Shown: positions 8,165 through 16,497, counted from the stretch's first letter. The stretch is 62,007 nt of DNA from Candidatus Rokuibacteriota bacterium (GCA_016179965.1 JACPCF010000011.1:1-62007), one strand, 5' to 3'. The notes: generated from the letters alone by a model not told the origin. Numbers and translations: made by a program.

Positions 8165-8379
8165 ATAGCGATCCCCTGCTTTTGTGCGTCAGTGAAGAAG
8201 GCCGTGACGACGAACGCATCGTCGGCGAGGACTTTCACCGCGACGAGCATGTATTTGCGGGTCACCGGAGTCTGCTCGTAGAGTTTATGGTACAGCCGAA
8301 TCGAAGGATCCTGCCGACTTTCTATGACAAAGTCGGGGCTGACGATGGTTTCTCCGATCTTTGTGTCCTGGCCTATCAT
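8152..8379 (-). CDS. Small protein paired with DUF2283 protein, hypothetical
   Basis: 75 residues. Core text PDFVIESRQDPSIRLYHKLYEQTPV and KYMLVAVKVLADDAFVVTAFFTD resembles short proteins commonly encoded next to DUF2283 genes, with the layout of small RelE-fold or PBECR-type nuclease-like proteins. That resemblance is from memory and is not certain. Its ATG overlaps the TGA of the tandem acyl-CoA dehydrogenase gene (ATGA), so it may be read through from it. Possible toxin partner of the DUF2283 protein; inference only. Confidence 0.5.
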   Translation of the reverse strand: MIGQDTKIGETIVSPDFVIESRQDPSIRLYHKLYEQTPVTRKYMLVAVKVLADDAFVVTAFFTDAQKQGIAIWAR

Positions 8380-10628
8380 CTCAGGTCGCCGGCTGATGTG
8401 TTAGCGTCCCTCATGATCCCTGAAAACCTCCACCACGCCGGATGACGCTGGAGCAGGCTGCGCGCGACGGCGAGGCGCTCGGCCTCGTTGCCGCCGAGGG
8501 CGAGCATGAGGCGTGGGGCGTCGCGGTAGAAGCGCTCGACGGGAAACTCGGTGGTGTAGCCGTAGCCGCCGTGGATCCGCATCGCTTCGAGCGTGACCGC
8601 GTACGCAGTCTCCGACGCGTAGAGCTTCGCCATCCCGGCTTCGAGGTCGGCGGGCTCGCCCGCGTCTTGCCTTGCTGCCGCAGAGTGGGTCAGGAGCCGG
8701 GCGGTGGTGATGGCGGTCGCCATGTCGGCCAGCTTCAGCTGGATCGCCTGGTGCTGGCAGATCGGCTTGCCGAAGGCCGAGCGCTGCTGGGAGTAGCGGA
8801 GCGCCGTCTCGAAGGCCACCTGAGCGAGGCCCACGGCTGTGGCGGCGATTCCGAGTCGGGCTAGGGCGAGTACAGCCCCGTCGGCGGCGAGAGCCGGCCC
8901 AGGGACTCGAACGCCCTTGAGATGGACCTCGCAGGTGTGGAGGCCTCTGGCGCCGAGCGTGTCGAGGGGGGCGCTCAGCGTCAGGCCTTTGGCGCTTCGC
9001 TCCACCAGGAAGCAGGCCGAGCGCTCCCGGTCGGTGCGGGCGAGGATGGCGAAGAGCGCGCCGTGGGAGGCGTTGTCCACCGCGGGGATTGTGCCACTCA
9101 GGACCCAGTCGCGGCCCGCGCGTCGCGCGGTGACCGTGCCGGCCAGGGCGGCGCAGCCCATCAGGTCGCCACGCGCCATCGCCGGGAGCAAGCGCTTGCG
9201 CTGCTCGGCAGTTCCGGACCGGGCGGTCAGGTGGGCGACCGTTAGGTGGTCGCTGACGATCGCCGCCAGCGTGGTCCAGCCGCGCGCCAGCTCTTCCAGG
9301 ATCATCGCGTAGGTGGTGAAGTCGAGACCCAGGCCTCCGTGCTCGGGGGGCACGATGGCCCCGAGAATCCCAAGGTCCCCAAGGGTCTCGACGATCTCGG
9401 CGGGATAACGGCGGGCCCGTTCGGATTCGCGGGCGACGGGGACGACCTGCTTCTCGACGAACTGTCTCGCGGCGAGGATCATTTGCTTCCGCTCGTCCGG
9501 CAAACCCTCGAGCGAGGTGAGGGCGCCGGGCTGCTCGCCGTAGCGCTCGAGGAGGTTTCGGGCGATGACGAGGCGCTGGATCTCGTTGGTGCCCTCCCCG
9601 ATGAGCATGAGCGGCGTGTCGCGGTAGTGGCGCTCGACGTCGAGGCTCGTCAGGGCGCCCGCCTCCCCGAGGATCCGCACGGCGGCCACGGCGATTTCCT
9701 GGGCGGCCTCGGACGCGTAGAGCTTGGCCATCCCGGCCTCGAGGTCGCAGCGCTCGCCGCGGTCCTTCATGCCGGCGGCCCAGGAGGTGAGGAGGCGCGA
9801 GGCTCCCAGCCGCGTCGCAATGTCCGCGAGGATCGGTGGGATGGCTCGGGCGCGCCGGGCCCTGACGTGGTGGATGGCCGCGTCGAAGGCAGCCTGGGCC
9901 ACGCCGACGGCGCGCGCCGCGATGTTGATCCGGCCGGTTTCGAGCCCCGACATCACGTGCTTGAAGCCCCGCCCCTCCACGCCGCCGACGAGGTTGGCCG
10001 CGGGAACGGGGAACTCTTCGAAGACGAGCTCGGCCGTGTCCACACCCTTGTAGCCCAGCTTCCCGATGGACTTGACGACCTGGAGCCCGGGGTGGCCCTT
10101 CTCGACGATGAAGCAGGACATGCCCTTATGGGGCGGGTTGGCCGCGGTGTCCGTTCGCGCGAGGAGGGCGAAGGTGTTTCCCTCGCGGCCGTTGGTCACG
10201 AACATCTTGGTTCCGGTGATCAGATACGTGTCGCCCTGGCGCCGCGCGACGGTCCTGATCGCCTGGACGTCGGAGCCGGCGTGGGGCTCGGTCAGACAGA
10301 GGCCGCCACGCGCCTCGCCCCGGGAAAAGCGCGGAAGGAAGCGCCGGCGCTGCTCGTCGGTGCCGTGATTCAGGACGATCAGCGCCGCGATGGTGTGGCT
10401 GTTGATCACGCCGGCCAGCGACATCCAGTAGGTGGTGGAGTCGAGCCCCAGCCCGCCGTATTCCCGCGGGATCAGCGCGCCGAACAGCCCGAGCTCCTTC
10501 ATGCGCGCGACGAGCTCGTGGGGGTAGCGGTCCGCGTGCTCGAGCGAGGAGGCCACCGGTCGGACCTCCTTCTCGACAAACCGGCGGACGGCCGCGACGA
10601 TCGGGCGTGGGTTGTCGGCGAGGCGCAT
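8376..10628 (-). CDS. Two acyl-CoA dehydrogenases fused head to tail
   Basis: A 750-residue protein. Residues ~1-372 form one dehydrogenase (LCLTEPHAGSDVQAIRT, GTKMFVTNGREGNTFALLA, GEGTNEIQR). Residues ~378-735 form a second (CQHQAIQLKLADMAT, RIHGGYGYTTEFPVERFYRD). Domain 1 keeps the catalytic EGTNEIQR but has lost about a dozen residues where the QRxxFGKPI helix normally lies. Domain 2 keeps QRSAFGKPI but reads LGGNEAER where the catalytic Glu motif should be. Normal members are ~380-residue homotetramers, so this may be an obligate pseudo-heterodimer with one active half. ATG 10628 is the only good start. Confidence 0.85.
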   Translation of the reverse strand: MRLADNPRPIVAAVRRFVEKEVRPVASSLEHADRYPHELVARMKELGLFGALIPREYGGLGLDSTTYWMSLAGVINSHTIAALIVLNHGTDEQRRRFLPRFSRGEARGGLCLTEPHAGSDVQAIRTVARRQGDTYLITGTKMFVTNGREGNTFALLARTDTAANPPHKGMSCFIVEKGHPGLQVVKSIGKLGYKGVDTAELVFEEFPVPAANLVGGVEGRGFKHVMSGLETGRINIAARAVGVAQAAFDAAIHHVRARRARAIPPILADIATRLGASRLLTSWAAGMKDRGERCDLEAGMAKLYASEAAQEIAVAAVRILGEAGALTSLDVERHYRDTPLMLIGEGTNEIQRLVIARNLLERYGEQPGALTSLEGLPDERKQMILAARQFVEKQVVPVARESERARRYPAEIVETLGDLGILGAIVPPEHGGLGLDFTTYAMILEELARGWTTLAAIVSDHLTVAHLTARSGTAEQRKRLLPAMARGDLMGCAALAGTVTARRAGRDWVLSGTIPAVDNASHGALFAILARTDRERSACFLVERSAKGLTLSAPLDTLGARGLHTCEVHLKGVRVPGPALAADGAVLALARLGIAATAVGLAQVAFETALRYSQQRSAFGKPICQHQAIQLKLADMATAITTARLLTHSAAARQDAGEPADLEAGMAKLYASETAYAVTLEAMRIHGGYGYTTEFPVERFYRDAPRLMLALGGNEAERLAVARSLLQRHPAWWRFSGIMRDANTSAGDLR

Positions 10629-10645
10629 GGCGATTCGGCGCCGTC

Positions 10646-10674
10646 AGCGTAACAAAGCGACTGGGGGTGCGCAA
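10646..10674 (-). promoter_or_regulatory. Putative promoter of the tandem acyl-CoA dehydrogenase
   Basis: On the complement TTGCGC (10674-10669), 17-bp spacer, TACGCT (10651-10646), with transcription expected about 10 nt upstream of the ATG at 10628. Inferred from spacing and partial consensus only. Confidence 0.4.
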
Positions 10675-10700
10675 GGTAAAATGGGTGCTCTGAGGGCCTG

Positions 10701-11277
10701 ATGACACTGGATGACCTCTTCCTCTGGCTCCAGCGCGGGGTGGACCGTGTGGTCCGCCGGCTCCGTGTGGGCTCCACGGAGCCCGCGGCGGGGCGGCGCT
10801 TCCTCGTGATTTAGATTGACGGCCTGTCCCGCTCTGTCTTCGGGCGTGACTCGCGATATCCCCGGGTTTCACTGGTACGACAAGCGGGCGCGGACGGACG
10901 TCTATTTTCCGGGCGTCGGGTTTATCCTTGCGCGGTCGGCGAACGGGCCGTTATGCTTGTATCGGGGGCGGATCTGGAGCCTCAAGGAGGCGTGCGTGAC
11001 CGGCCCCTTCGCCGATCGTGAGGATCGGAGCGTGGTGCTGGAGGGCTTGACGGATCTCACCCAGATGCCGAGCGGGGGAGACCTGGTGATCTACGGGATC
11101 GGGGCGCCGGAGGGGCACGTGTCGTACCTTCACGAGATGGGAGCCCACGCCGGGCCGTCTCCCGAGGAGCCGCACACCTTCATCCTCCAGCCGCCGAGCG
11201 TCCGGCTCCCGTCGCCGCTGACGCGTCCCTCCCAGCTCTATTCGCATTTCCTGGCCTACCGGGAGGGCCGCCGGTGA
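10701..11277 (+). pseudogene. Remnant of an alkaline phosphatase-like/phosphodiesterase gene
   Basis: From ATG 10701 the frame reads LFLWLQRGVDRVVRRLR then RRFLVI-stop-IDGLSRSVF; the TAG at 10812 replaces a codon inside the strand that holds the family's metal-binding Asp (FLVIQIDG in intact members). The text then jumps, in another frame, to DIPGFHWYDKRARTDVYFPG and again directly to GFILARSANGPLCLYRGR, ending with DLVIYGIGAPEGHVSYLHE and PHTFILQPP. Intact relatives are about 500-600 residues, so most of the catalytic core is deleted. A TTG-started 153-codon frame (10816-11277) is the remaining piece. An amber stop, a frameshift and two deletions argue for a dead gene. Confidence 0.75.
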
Positions 11278-11996
11278 GGGCGCTCACGGTGGTGTCGTAC
11301 AACATCCACCGTGCCCGCGGCCTGGATCAGCGGGTCGATGTCGACCGCATTGCGCAGGTCCTGAGCGAGACGGGAGCGGACGTGGTGGGACTCCAGGAGG
11401 TGTTCGCGTCCCAGGCGGCCAGCGTGGCCCGCGAGCTCGGGATGGAGGTCGCCATGGGTCCGACCCGCTCGTGGTCGTTCGGCCACTACGGCAACGCGGT
11501 GCTGAGCCGGCTGGCGGTGAGGAGCCAGCACCGGTTCGACCTGACGTGTCCGGGACGGGAGCCGCGCGGCGGCCTCCGGGTTGACCTGGACGCCGGCGCG
11601 ACGCTGCTCCACCTCTTCAACGTCCATTTCGGCCTCACGTTCAGAGAGCGGCGGCAGCAGGTGGAGCTCTTGCTCGCCCGCCAGATCACGCATCCTCGGC
11701 TCGAAGGGCCCCGCGTCCTCATGGGGGACTTCAACGAGTGGCTTCCCGGGCCCGTGGTCCGGCGGCTCCGGCGGGAGTTCGGCGTCCGGCGTCGTCGCGC
11801 GCGCCGCACCCATCCCGCGCCGTTTCCGCTCTTCCCCCTGGATCAGATCTTCTGGGACGCGGGGCTCATGGGAGAGCAACTCCGCGTTCACCGGAGCCGC
11901 CTGGCCCGGGTCGCCTCCGATCACCTGCCGGTCGTCGCCCGCCTGCGTCTAGGCTCGGAGGGGGGCTCCGCCCCCCTTCCGATTCCTCCCCCCTGA
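11274..11996 (+). CDS. Endonuclease/exonuclease/phosphatase (EEP) family hydrolase
   Basis: 240 residues from GTG 11274, overlapping the end of the decayed phosphodiesterase by four bases. EEP motifs in order: VVSYNIHRARG, ADVVGLQEV (metal-binding Glu), FNVHFGL, LMGDFNEW (Asp/Asn), and SDHLPVVA (catalytic His). Members cleave phosphodiesters in nucleic acids, phosphoinositides or sphingomyelin. The pairing with a phosphodiesterase remnant suggests a former phospholipid or nucleotide function. Substrate unknown. Confidence 0.85.
   Translation: MRALTVVSYNIHRARGLDQRVDVDRIAQVLSETGADVVGLQEVFASQAASVARELGMEVAMGPTRSWSFGHYGNAVLSRLAVRSQHRFDLTCPGREPRGGLRVDLDAGATLLHLFNVHFGLTFRERRQQVELLLARQITHPRLEGPRVLMGDFNEWLPGPVVRRLRREFGVRRRRARRTHPAPFPLFPLDQIFWDAGLMGEQLRVHRSRLARVASDHLPVVARLRLGSEGGSAPLPIPPP
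11957..11984 (+). repeat. GC-rich inverted repeat, copy 1
   Basis: The element GGGGGGCTCCGCCCCCC sits at the very end of the EEP gene and forms a perfect hairpin. A nearly identical hairpin follows the isocitrate-lyase-like gene at 14254-14275. It acts either as a terminator or as a dispersed repeat unit. Confidence 0.6.
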
Positions 11997-12038
11997 GATT
12001 GCGCGGGCGAAGCCCGCGCTCGAAACGAGTCCGGCTGC

Positions 12039-12953
12039 CTACCGGCGGCGGCGGGCCGGCCTGACCACCTCGCTGACCGCGGCCCTGAGCACCTGGAGCA
12101 GGGCCAGCGCCTCCGCGCTCAGCGGGCGCTGGCGCGGGTGGATGACGTCCAGGCTCCGGCTCAGCGGCTCCGCGTCCACGACGTCAATGGCGATGAGCGT
12201 CCGCCGGCGGATCTCGCGCGCCACGGCCAGGTGCGGGAGGAAGGCCAGGCCGACCCCGCGCTCCACCATCCGCTTCGCGGTCTCGATCGTCTCCACTTCC
12301 ATCACGACGTTGGGGACGAGGCCGGCCCGGCGGAAGAGCCCGTGGCTCAGCGTCCAGTCGCTCGATCCCCGGTCGAAGAGGATCAAGGGGCGATCGGCGA
12401 CGGCTTCCAGGCGGCTCCGGCGCGCGCTCGTCGGCCAGTCCCGCGCCCGGCCCACCAGGATCAGCGGATCGTCCCGCAGGCTCACCGTCTCCACCGCGGG
12501 GTGGTTGAGGGACCGCGCCAGGCCGATCTCCGCCTCGCCCCGCAGCACCATCTCCAGCACCTCCTTGGAGTGGCCCGAGCGGACCGTGATCATCACCTTG
12601 GGGTGCGCGGCCTGGAAGCGCTTGAGGACGTCGGGGAGCAGGTAGGTGCAGATGGACAGCGCGGCGGCGATCTGGAGGGCGCCGCCGGTGGCGGGGCGGA
12701 GGTCGTGCACGGCCTGGCGGGCCAGGGCGACGGCCTGGAGGAGCTGCTCGGCATGGGGGCGCAGGGCTCGGCCCGCGGCGGAGAGGGCGAGCCCCCCGCG
12801 GCCCCGCTCGAACAGGGGGACGCCGAGCGAACCCTCCAGCGCCTTGATCCGCGCGCTCACGGCGGGCTGGGTGACGCGCAGGGCGTCGGCCGCCCGGCGG
12901 AAGCCGCCGAAGGTGCCCACGGCGAGGAACGCCTCGATCTGCCCGATCTCCAC
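12039..12953 (-). CDS. LysR family transcriptional regulator
   Basis: About 304 residues from GTG 12953 (VEIGQIEAFLAV). The N-terminal winged helix reads FRRAADALRVTQPAVSARIKALEGSLGVPLFER, followed by a periplasmic-binding-like effector domain. An upstream in-frame ATG (13025) would add 24 residues of poor character across the operator. It is divergent from the zinc-finger/isocitrate-lyase-like pair, so it likely controls them and itself. Effector unknown; LysR partners of isocitrate-lyase-family genes usually sense the pathway acid. Confidence 0.85.
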   Translation of the reverse strand: MEIGQIEAFLAVGTFGGFRRAADALRVTQPAVSARIKALEGSLGVPLFERGRGGLALSAAGRALRPHAEQLLQAVALARQAVHDLRPATGGALQIAAALSICTYLLPDVLKRFQAAHPKVMITVRSGHSKEVLEMVLRGEAEIGLARSLNHPAVETVSLRDDPLILVGRARDWPTSARRSRLEAVADRPLILFDRGSSDWTLSHGLFRRAGLVPNVVMEVETIETAKRMVERGVGLAFLPHLAVAREIRRRTLIAIDVVDAEPLSRSLDVIHPRQRPLSAEALALLQVLRAAVSEVVRPARRRR

Positions 12954-12966
12954 GGGCCCCTTTATA

Positions 12967-13037
12967 GCATGATCACAATTGTTTATCACGGCGATAAGAA
13001 CAATAACGTTGACCCCCCCGAGCACGCGCGGCTAGAT
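12967..13037. promoter_or_regulatory. Divergent LysR operator and promoter region
   Basis: An AT-rich island in GC-rich DNA. An imperfect dyad ATTGTTTATC (12978-12987) and GATAAGAACAAT (12993-13004) fits the T-N11-A logic of LysR boxes. On the plus strand TTGACC (13009-13014), 17-bp spacer, CTAGAT (13032-13037) forms the promoter of the zinc-finger and isocitrate-lyase-like genes, with the dyad just upstream of the -35, where an activator would sit. Confidence 0.55.
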
Positions 13038-13073
13038 TGGCGTAACGCAAGCGCCCTGGATAGGAGGAAGGCA

Positions 13074-13232
13074 ATGAGCACGTGCGAGTGCGGGATGACC
13101 CACGATCAGGCGTCGAGCCGGCTCGGCTGCAGCGAGTGCGGAACGGTCCTCTGCCGGAGCTGCCTGATCAAGGTGGACGCGAACACCTTCTGCCGCTGGT
13201 GTGCCCCGACCGCAGGGGTCGGGGGGGCATAG
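13074..13232 (+). CDS. Small zinc-finger protein, 52 residues
   Basis: ATG 13074 with AGGAGG at 13062-13067. Eight cysteines plus His: CECGMTHDQ, then GCSECGTVLCRSC, then FCRWC, a pattern able to hold two zinc ions in a B-box/RING-like arrangement. It lies 27 bp upstream of the isocitrate-lyase-like gene and shares its promoter. Too short for a reliable family; it may bind the neighbouring enzyme or nucleic acid. Confidence 0.6.
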   Translation: MSTCECGMTHDQASSRLGCSECGTVLCRSCLIKVDANTFCRWCAPTAGVGGA

Positions 13233-13259
13233 CGCCGATCAACTAAGGGAGGCCGACGC

Positions 13260-14246
13260 GTGGAACACATGGGGAGAAAGTTCCGGCAGCTCCTGGAGGA
13301 TAAGGACTACCTGTTCACCGGGGGCGTCTACACCCCCCTGGACGCCCAGATCGCCGAGCGCGTGGGGATGAAGTCCATCTACATGAGCGGGTACTCGGTG
13401 GCGATGGCGAACGGGTGGCCGGACATGGGCTTCCTCACCATGACCGAGGTCACGCGGACCGCCTCGATGATCGCGAGCGCGGTGGAGATCCCCGTCATCG
13501 CGGACGCAGATGATGGGTACGGTAACGCGCTGAGCACGATGAGGACGGTTCAGGAGTTCATCAAGACCGGCGTGGCGGGCATTCACCTCGAGGACCAGCG
13601 GTTTCCCAAGCGGTGCGGTCACATCGCGGGGAAGACCCTCGTGGGCCGCGAGGAGGCGCTGGGGAAGTTCCGGGCCGCCGTGGACGTGCGGAACCGCCTG
13701 GATCCCAACTTCGTCCTGATCGCGCGGACGGACGCCTACGGCGCCGTCGGGGGGAGCCTCGAGGAGGCGATCTGGCGCGGCCGGGCCTATGCGGACGCCG
13801 GGGTGGACCTGGTCTGGTGCGAGTTCTCCAACGCTGGACGAGAGCCCGCCGTCGCCTTCGCGAAGGCAATGCGCGAGACCCACCCGAACCTCCCGCTGGC
13901 CTTCAACTACTCGTCCTCCTTCAAGTGGAGCTCGGACCCGAACCCCCTTCTGTTCCGGGAGCTGGGCGACCTGGGCTACAAATTCATCTTTGTCACCCTC
14001 TACGCTGCCCACGCCGCCATGTACGCCGTGTGGAACGCCATGGAGGACCTGGTGAAGAACCAGGAGCAGGCCCAGTGGACGCTCGAGAAGGTCAAGGCCG
14101 GCCATCCGACAGAGAGCCACCACGTGATGGCGCGGGTGGCGCACTTCCAGGAACTGGAGCGGAAGTACGTCCCCGGCGCCGAGGACCGCGTGCGGTCCTC
14201 CGACGGCTTCGGGGACGCGAGGAAGGTAGCGTTGACGCGGCGCTAA
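13260..14246 (+). CDS. Isocitrate lyase/PEP mutase superfamily enzyme
   Basis: 328 residues from GTG 13260. The fold signatures are visible: FTGGVYTPLDAQIAERVG, VIADADDGYGN (Mg2+-binding Asp cluster), IHLEDQ, and the catalytic-loop motif PKRCGH, which matches the K(K/R)CGH loop of true isocitrate lyases rather than the oxaloacetate decarboxylase or methylisocitrate lyase form. It is shorter than bacterial AceA (~430 residues). The likely reaction is C-C lysis of isocitrate or a 2-alkylmalate. It is controlled from the divergent LysR region and followed by a GC-rich hairpin. Confidence 0.82.
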   Translation: MEHMGRKFRQLLEDKDYLFTGGVYTPLDAQIAERVGMKSIYMSGYSVAMANGWPDMGFLTMTEVTRTASMIASAVEIPVIADADDGYGNALSTMRTVQEFIKTGVAGIHLEDQRFPKRCGHIAGKTLVGREEALGKFRAAVDVRNRLDPNFVLIARTDAYGAVGGSLEEAIWRGRAYADAGVDLVWCEFSNAGREPAVAFAKAMRETHPNLPLAFNYSSSFKWSSDPNPLLFRELGDLGYKFIFVTLYAAHAAMYAVWNAMEDLVKNQEQAQWTLEKVKAGHPTESHHVMARVAHFQELERKYVPGAEDRVRSSDGFGDARKVALTRR

Positions 14247-14253
14247 ACACTCC

Positions 14254-14275
14254 GAGGGGGGCTCCGCCCCCCTCC
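14254..14275 (+). terminator. GC-rich hairpin, copy 2 (terminator or dispersed repeat)
   Basis: GAGGGGGGC-TCC-GCCCCCCTC forms a 9-bp perfect stem right after the isocitrate-lyase-like stop codon. It is the same element as at 11957-11984. There is no T-tract. Confidence 0.55.
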
Positions 14276-14300
14276 CCTCGCCCGCGCTCGGACGGAACGT

Positions 14301-15518
14301 CTACTGGGCGAGGTCGAGCAGGACGTGGAGGAGCGTGTTGGCGCCGTGCTCGATGTCGTCCATCGGCGTGAACTCTTCCTCGCAGTGGCTCCGGCCGTTC
14401 CGAGACGGCACGAAGATCATCCCTGTCGGGCAGATGGCGGCCATGTACTGGGCATCGTGGCCGGCGCCTGACAGGATCCGCCGGTAGCGGACGCCGAGCG
14501 ACTGGGCCGCCCGTTCGACGGCGCCCACCACCTCCGGGTGGAAGGGCGTCGGCGGCACCCGCCAGTAGTGCTCCAGCTCGTAGCTGACGCCTTCGCTGGC
14601 CGCCGCGTCTTTCACGACCTGATCGAGCAGGCCCAGCGCCCGCGTCACGTTCTCCTCCTTGGGATCTCTCACGTCCACGCTCATCACCACGCGGCCGGGG
14701 ATCGCGTTGGTGATGTTCGGGGAGACGTCGAGCCGGCCGACGGTGGCGACCATCTCCGGGCCGACGCGGGCGGGGATGGCCCGCACGGCCCGCACGACGT
14801 CGGCGGCCGCCACCACGGCGTCGCGGCGGACCCTCATGGGCGTCGGCCCCGCGTGATCCTGCACCCCGGTGAACGTCAGGCGCGACCAGGCGATCGCGAC
14901 GATCCCCTCGACGACGCCGACGGACCGCCCCTCCTCTTCGAGGAGCGGCCCCTGCTCGATGTGGAGTTCCAGGTAGGCGCGGATCGGCCGCGGGACGCAG
15001 GGTTCCGATCCCAGGTAGCCGATCCGCTCCAGCTCGTCCACGAGGCGGATCCCGTTCCGGTCCCGGGCGTTGTAGGCGTCCTCGAGAGCGATCTTCCCGG
15101 CCATCACGCCGCTGGCGATCATCGCCGGCTGGAACCGGGCGCCTTCCTCATTGGTGAAGATCGCCAGCGTGACGGGGTGTCGCGTCCGCGCTCGCTCATC
15201 GTTCAGGGTGCGGATGGCCTCCAGGGCGCAGAGGACGCCGAGCTGGCCGTCGTACTTCCCCCCGGTGGGAACCGAGTCCACGTGGGAGCCCATCATCAGG
15301 GGGGGGAGCGGCTCGCTGCCGGCCCGCTCGCCGAAGATGTTCCCCATCCGGTCCACGCTGACGCGGAGGCCGGCCGCCTTCATCCACGCCACCGTCTGAT
15401 CCCGGGCGCGCTTGTCCCCGTCGGTGAGGGCCAGGCGCGTCAGCCCGCCGTTCGGCGTCTCGCCGATCCGTCCCAGCTCTTCTATGGAATGCTCGAGCCG
15501 CTTGCGGTCAATTCTCAT
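14301..15518 (-). CDS. Zn-dependent amidohydrolase, N-carbamoyl amino acid hydrolase/allantoate amidohydrolase family (M20)
   Basis: 405 residues from ATG 15518 (MRIDRKRLEHSIEELG); an earlier ATG at 15563 adds an uncharacteristic tail. Metal-site motifs: GSHVDSVPTGGKYDG, FTNEEGARF, LELHIEQGP, and the final ICPTGMIFVPSRNGRSHCEEEF. The dimerisation domain carries VQDHAGPTPM. Enzymes of this group hydrolyse N-carbamoyl amino acids or allantoate, releasing ammonia and CO2, which fits the amidase and acetamidase genes nearby. Which substrate is used cannot be told. Confidence 0.86.
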   Translation of the reverse strand: MRIDRKRLEHSIEELGRIGETPNGGLTRLALTDGDKRARDQTVAWMKAAGLRVSVDRMGNIFGERAGSEPLPPLMMGSHVDSVPTGGKYDGQLGVLCALEAIRTLNDERARTRHPVTLAIFTNEEGARFQPAMIASGVMAGKIALEDAYNARDRNGIRLVDELERIGYLGSEPCVPRPIRAYLELHIEQGPLLEEEGRSVGVVEGIVAIAWSRLTFTGVQDHAGPTPMRVRRDAVVAAADVVRAVRAIPARVGPEMVATVGRLDVSPNITNAIPGRVVMSVDVRDPKEENVTRALGLLDQVVKDAAASEGVSYELEHYWRVPPTPFHPEVVGAVERAAQSLGVRYRRILSGAGHDAQYMAAICPTGMIFVPSRNGRSHCEEEFTPMDDIEHGANTLLHVLLDLAQ

Positions 15519-15575
15519 GGGCGGCAGTCTCCACTTCCTAGCACCGGGCCGGAGGGCTGTCAAGGACGAGCGTGC

Positions 15576-15590
15576 TACAATCGAGCCGCA
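15576..15590 (+). promoter_or_regulatory. -10 box of a probably leaderless Nudix transcript
   Basis: TACAAT at 15576-15581 ends 8 nt before the ATG at 15590, which puts the expected transcription start at or within a few bases of the start codon. No ribosome-binding site is seen. Confidence 0.45.
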
Positions 15591-16120
15591 TGAGTGCGGA
15601 CGAGCACGCCCCTCTGTATCTGGCCCCTGCCACGATCCGGTACTGTCCCCTCTGCGGGTCCGATCTCGTCAGGGTGCCGCTGCCGCCCGACCAGAAGGAG
15701 GAGGCGGTCTGTTCCGCCTGCGGCTTCGTCTTCTACCTGACCCCGAAGGTGGTGGCGGGGACGATTCCCGTGGAGGATGGCCGCATCCTTCTCGTCCGCC
15801 GGAACATCAACCCCGCCAAGGGCAAGTGGACGTTTCCCGGGGGCTTCGTGGACTGGGGGGAGACGGTGACGGGCGCTGCCCTCAGGGAGACGCTGGAGGA
15901 GACGGGCCTCCGGGTGAACCTGGACGGGCTGGTGGGCGTGTACTCCTATGACGAGACGCCCGTGGTCATCGTGGTGTACCGGGCCCGCGTGGCGGGCGGC
16001 ACGCTGCGACTGAATCACGAGATCACGGAGTTCGCCTGGCTCCCCCCGGGGGAGATCCCCTGGGATGACCTCGCGTTTCCTTCCACCCGCCAGGCGCTCC
16101 GCGATTTTCTGTCGGGATGA
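15590..16120 (+). CDS. Nudix hydrolase with N-terminal zinc ribbon
   Basis: 176 residues. The N-terminus is a zinc ribbon (YCPLCGSDL ... [11 protein letters not shown]), followed by the Nudix box [24 protein letters not shown], a full GX5EX7REUXEEXGU motif. The layout resembles NudC-like or ADP-ribose-type hydrolases with a ribbon. It cleaves a nucleoside diphosphate linked to another group. ATG 15590 is preferred over an upstream GTG because the -10 box overlaps that GTG. The stop overlaps the ATG of the next gene (ATGA), so the two are coupled. Confidence 0.87.
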   Translation: MSADEHAPLYLAPATIRYCPLCGSDLVRVPLPPDQKEEAVCSACGFVFYLTPKVVAGTIPVEDGRILLVRRNINPAKGKWTFPGGFVDWGETVTGAALRETLEETGLRVNLDGLVGVYSYDETPVVIVVYRARVAGGTLRLNHEITEFAWLPPGEIPWDDLAFPSTRQALRDFLSG

Positions 16121-16497
16121 ACGCCACCCTCGAGTCGGCGCTTCGAACGGCGAAGCGAATCTACATCACCACCTGGAGCCCGGCAGGCAAGCCGGGGACC
16201 GTGCCGGTGTGGTTTATGGCGAAGGATGGCTGCGTGTACTTCACGACGCTGAGGCGGAGCCTCAAATCGCGTCGGATCAAGGCGGGGGGCCGGATGAAGG
16301 TGGCGGTGGCGTCGGCCGACGGGCCCGCCTTCGAGGGGCGAGCGGAGTGGGTCGACGACCGTCCCGACCTCGAGGAGGAGGTCCTGCGAACTTATCGGAG
16401 GAAGTATCCGATCCTGGTGCCGCTCTTCATGGGCCGCCGCATCCGAAGACGCCTGGCCAGCAAGGAAAGCGTCCTGATTCGAATCACCCCCGACTGA
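16117..16497 (+). CDS. Pyridoxamine 5'-phosphate oxidase-like/PPOX F420-type protein
   Basis: 126 residues with the split-barrel flavin-binding fold: [47 protein letters not shown] matches PPOX-class proteins that bind FMN or F420. The C-terminal end is basic ([12 protein letters not shown]). It is translationally coupled to the Nudix hydrolase, which could process the cofactor or its precursors; that link is inference. Confidence 0.75.
   Translation: MNATLESALRTAKRIYITTWSPAGKPGTVPVWFMAKDGCVYFTTLRRSLKSRRIKAGGRMKVAVASADGPAFEGRAEWVDDRPDLEEEVLRTYRRKYPILVPLFMGRRIRRRLASKESVLIRITPD

Noticed and set aside
16495-16497. TGA at the end of the PPOX-like gene as Sec
   Set aside because: Family length is complete and the sequence beyond belongs to the decayed dehydratase on the other strand.
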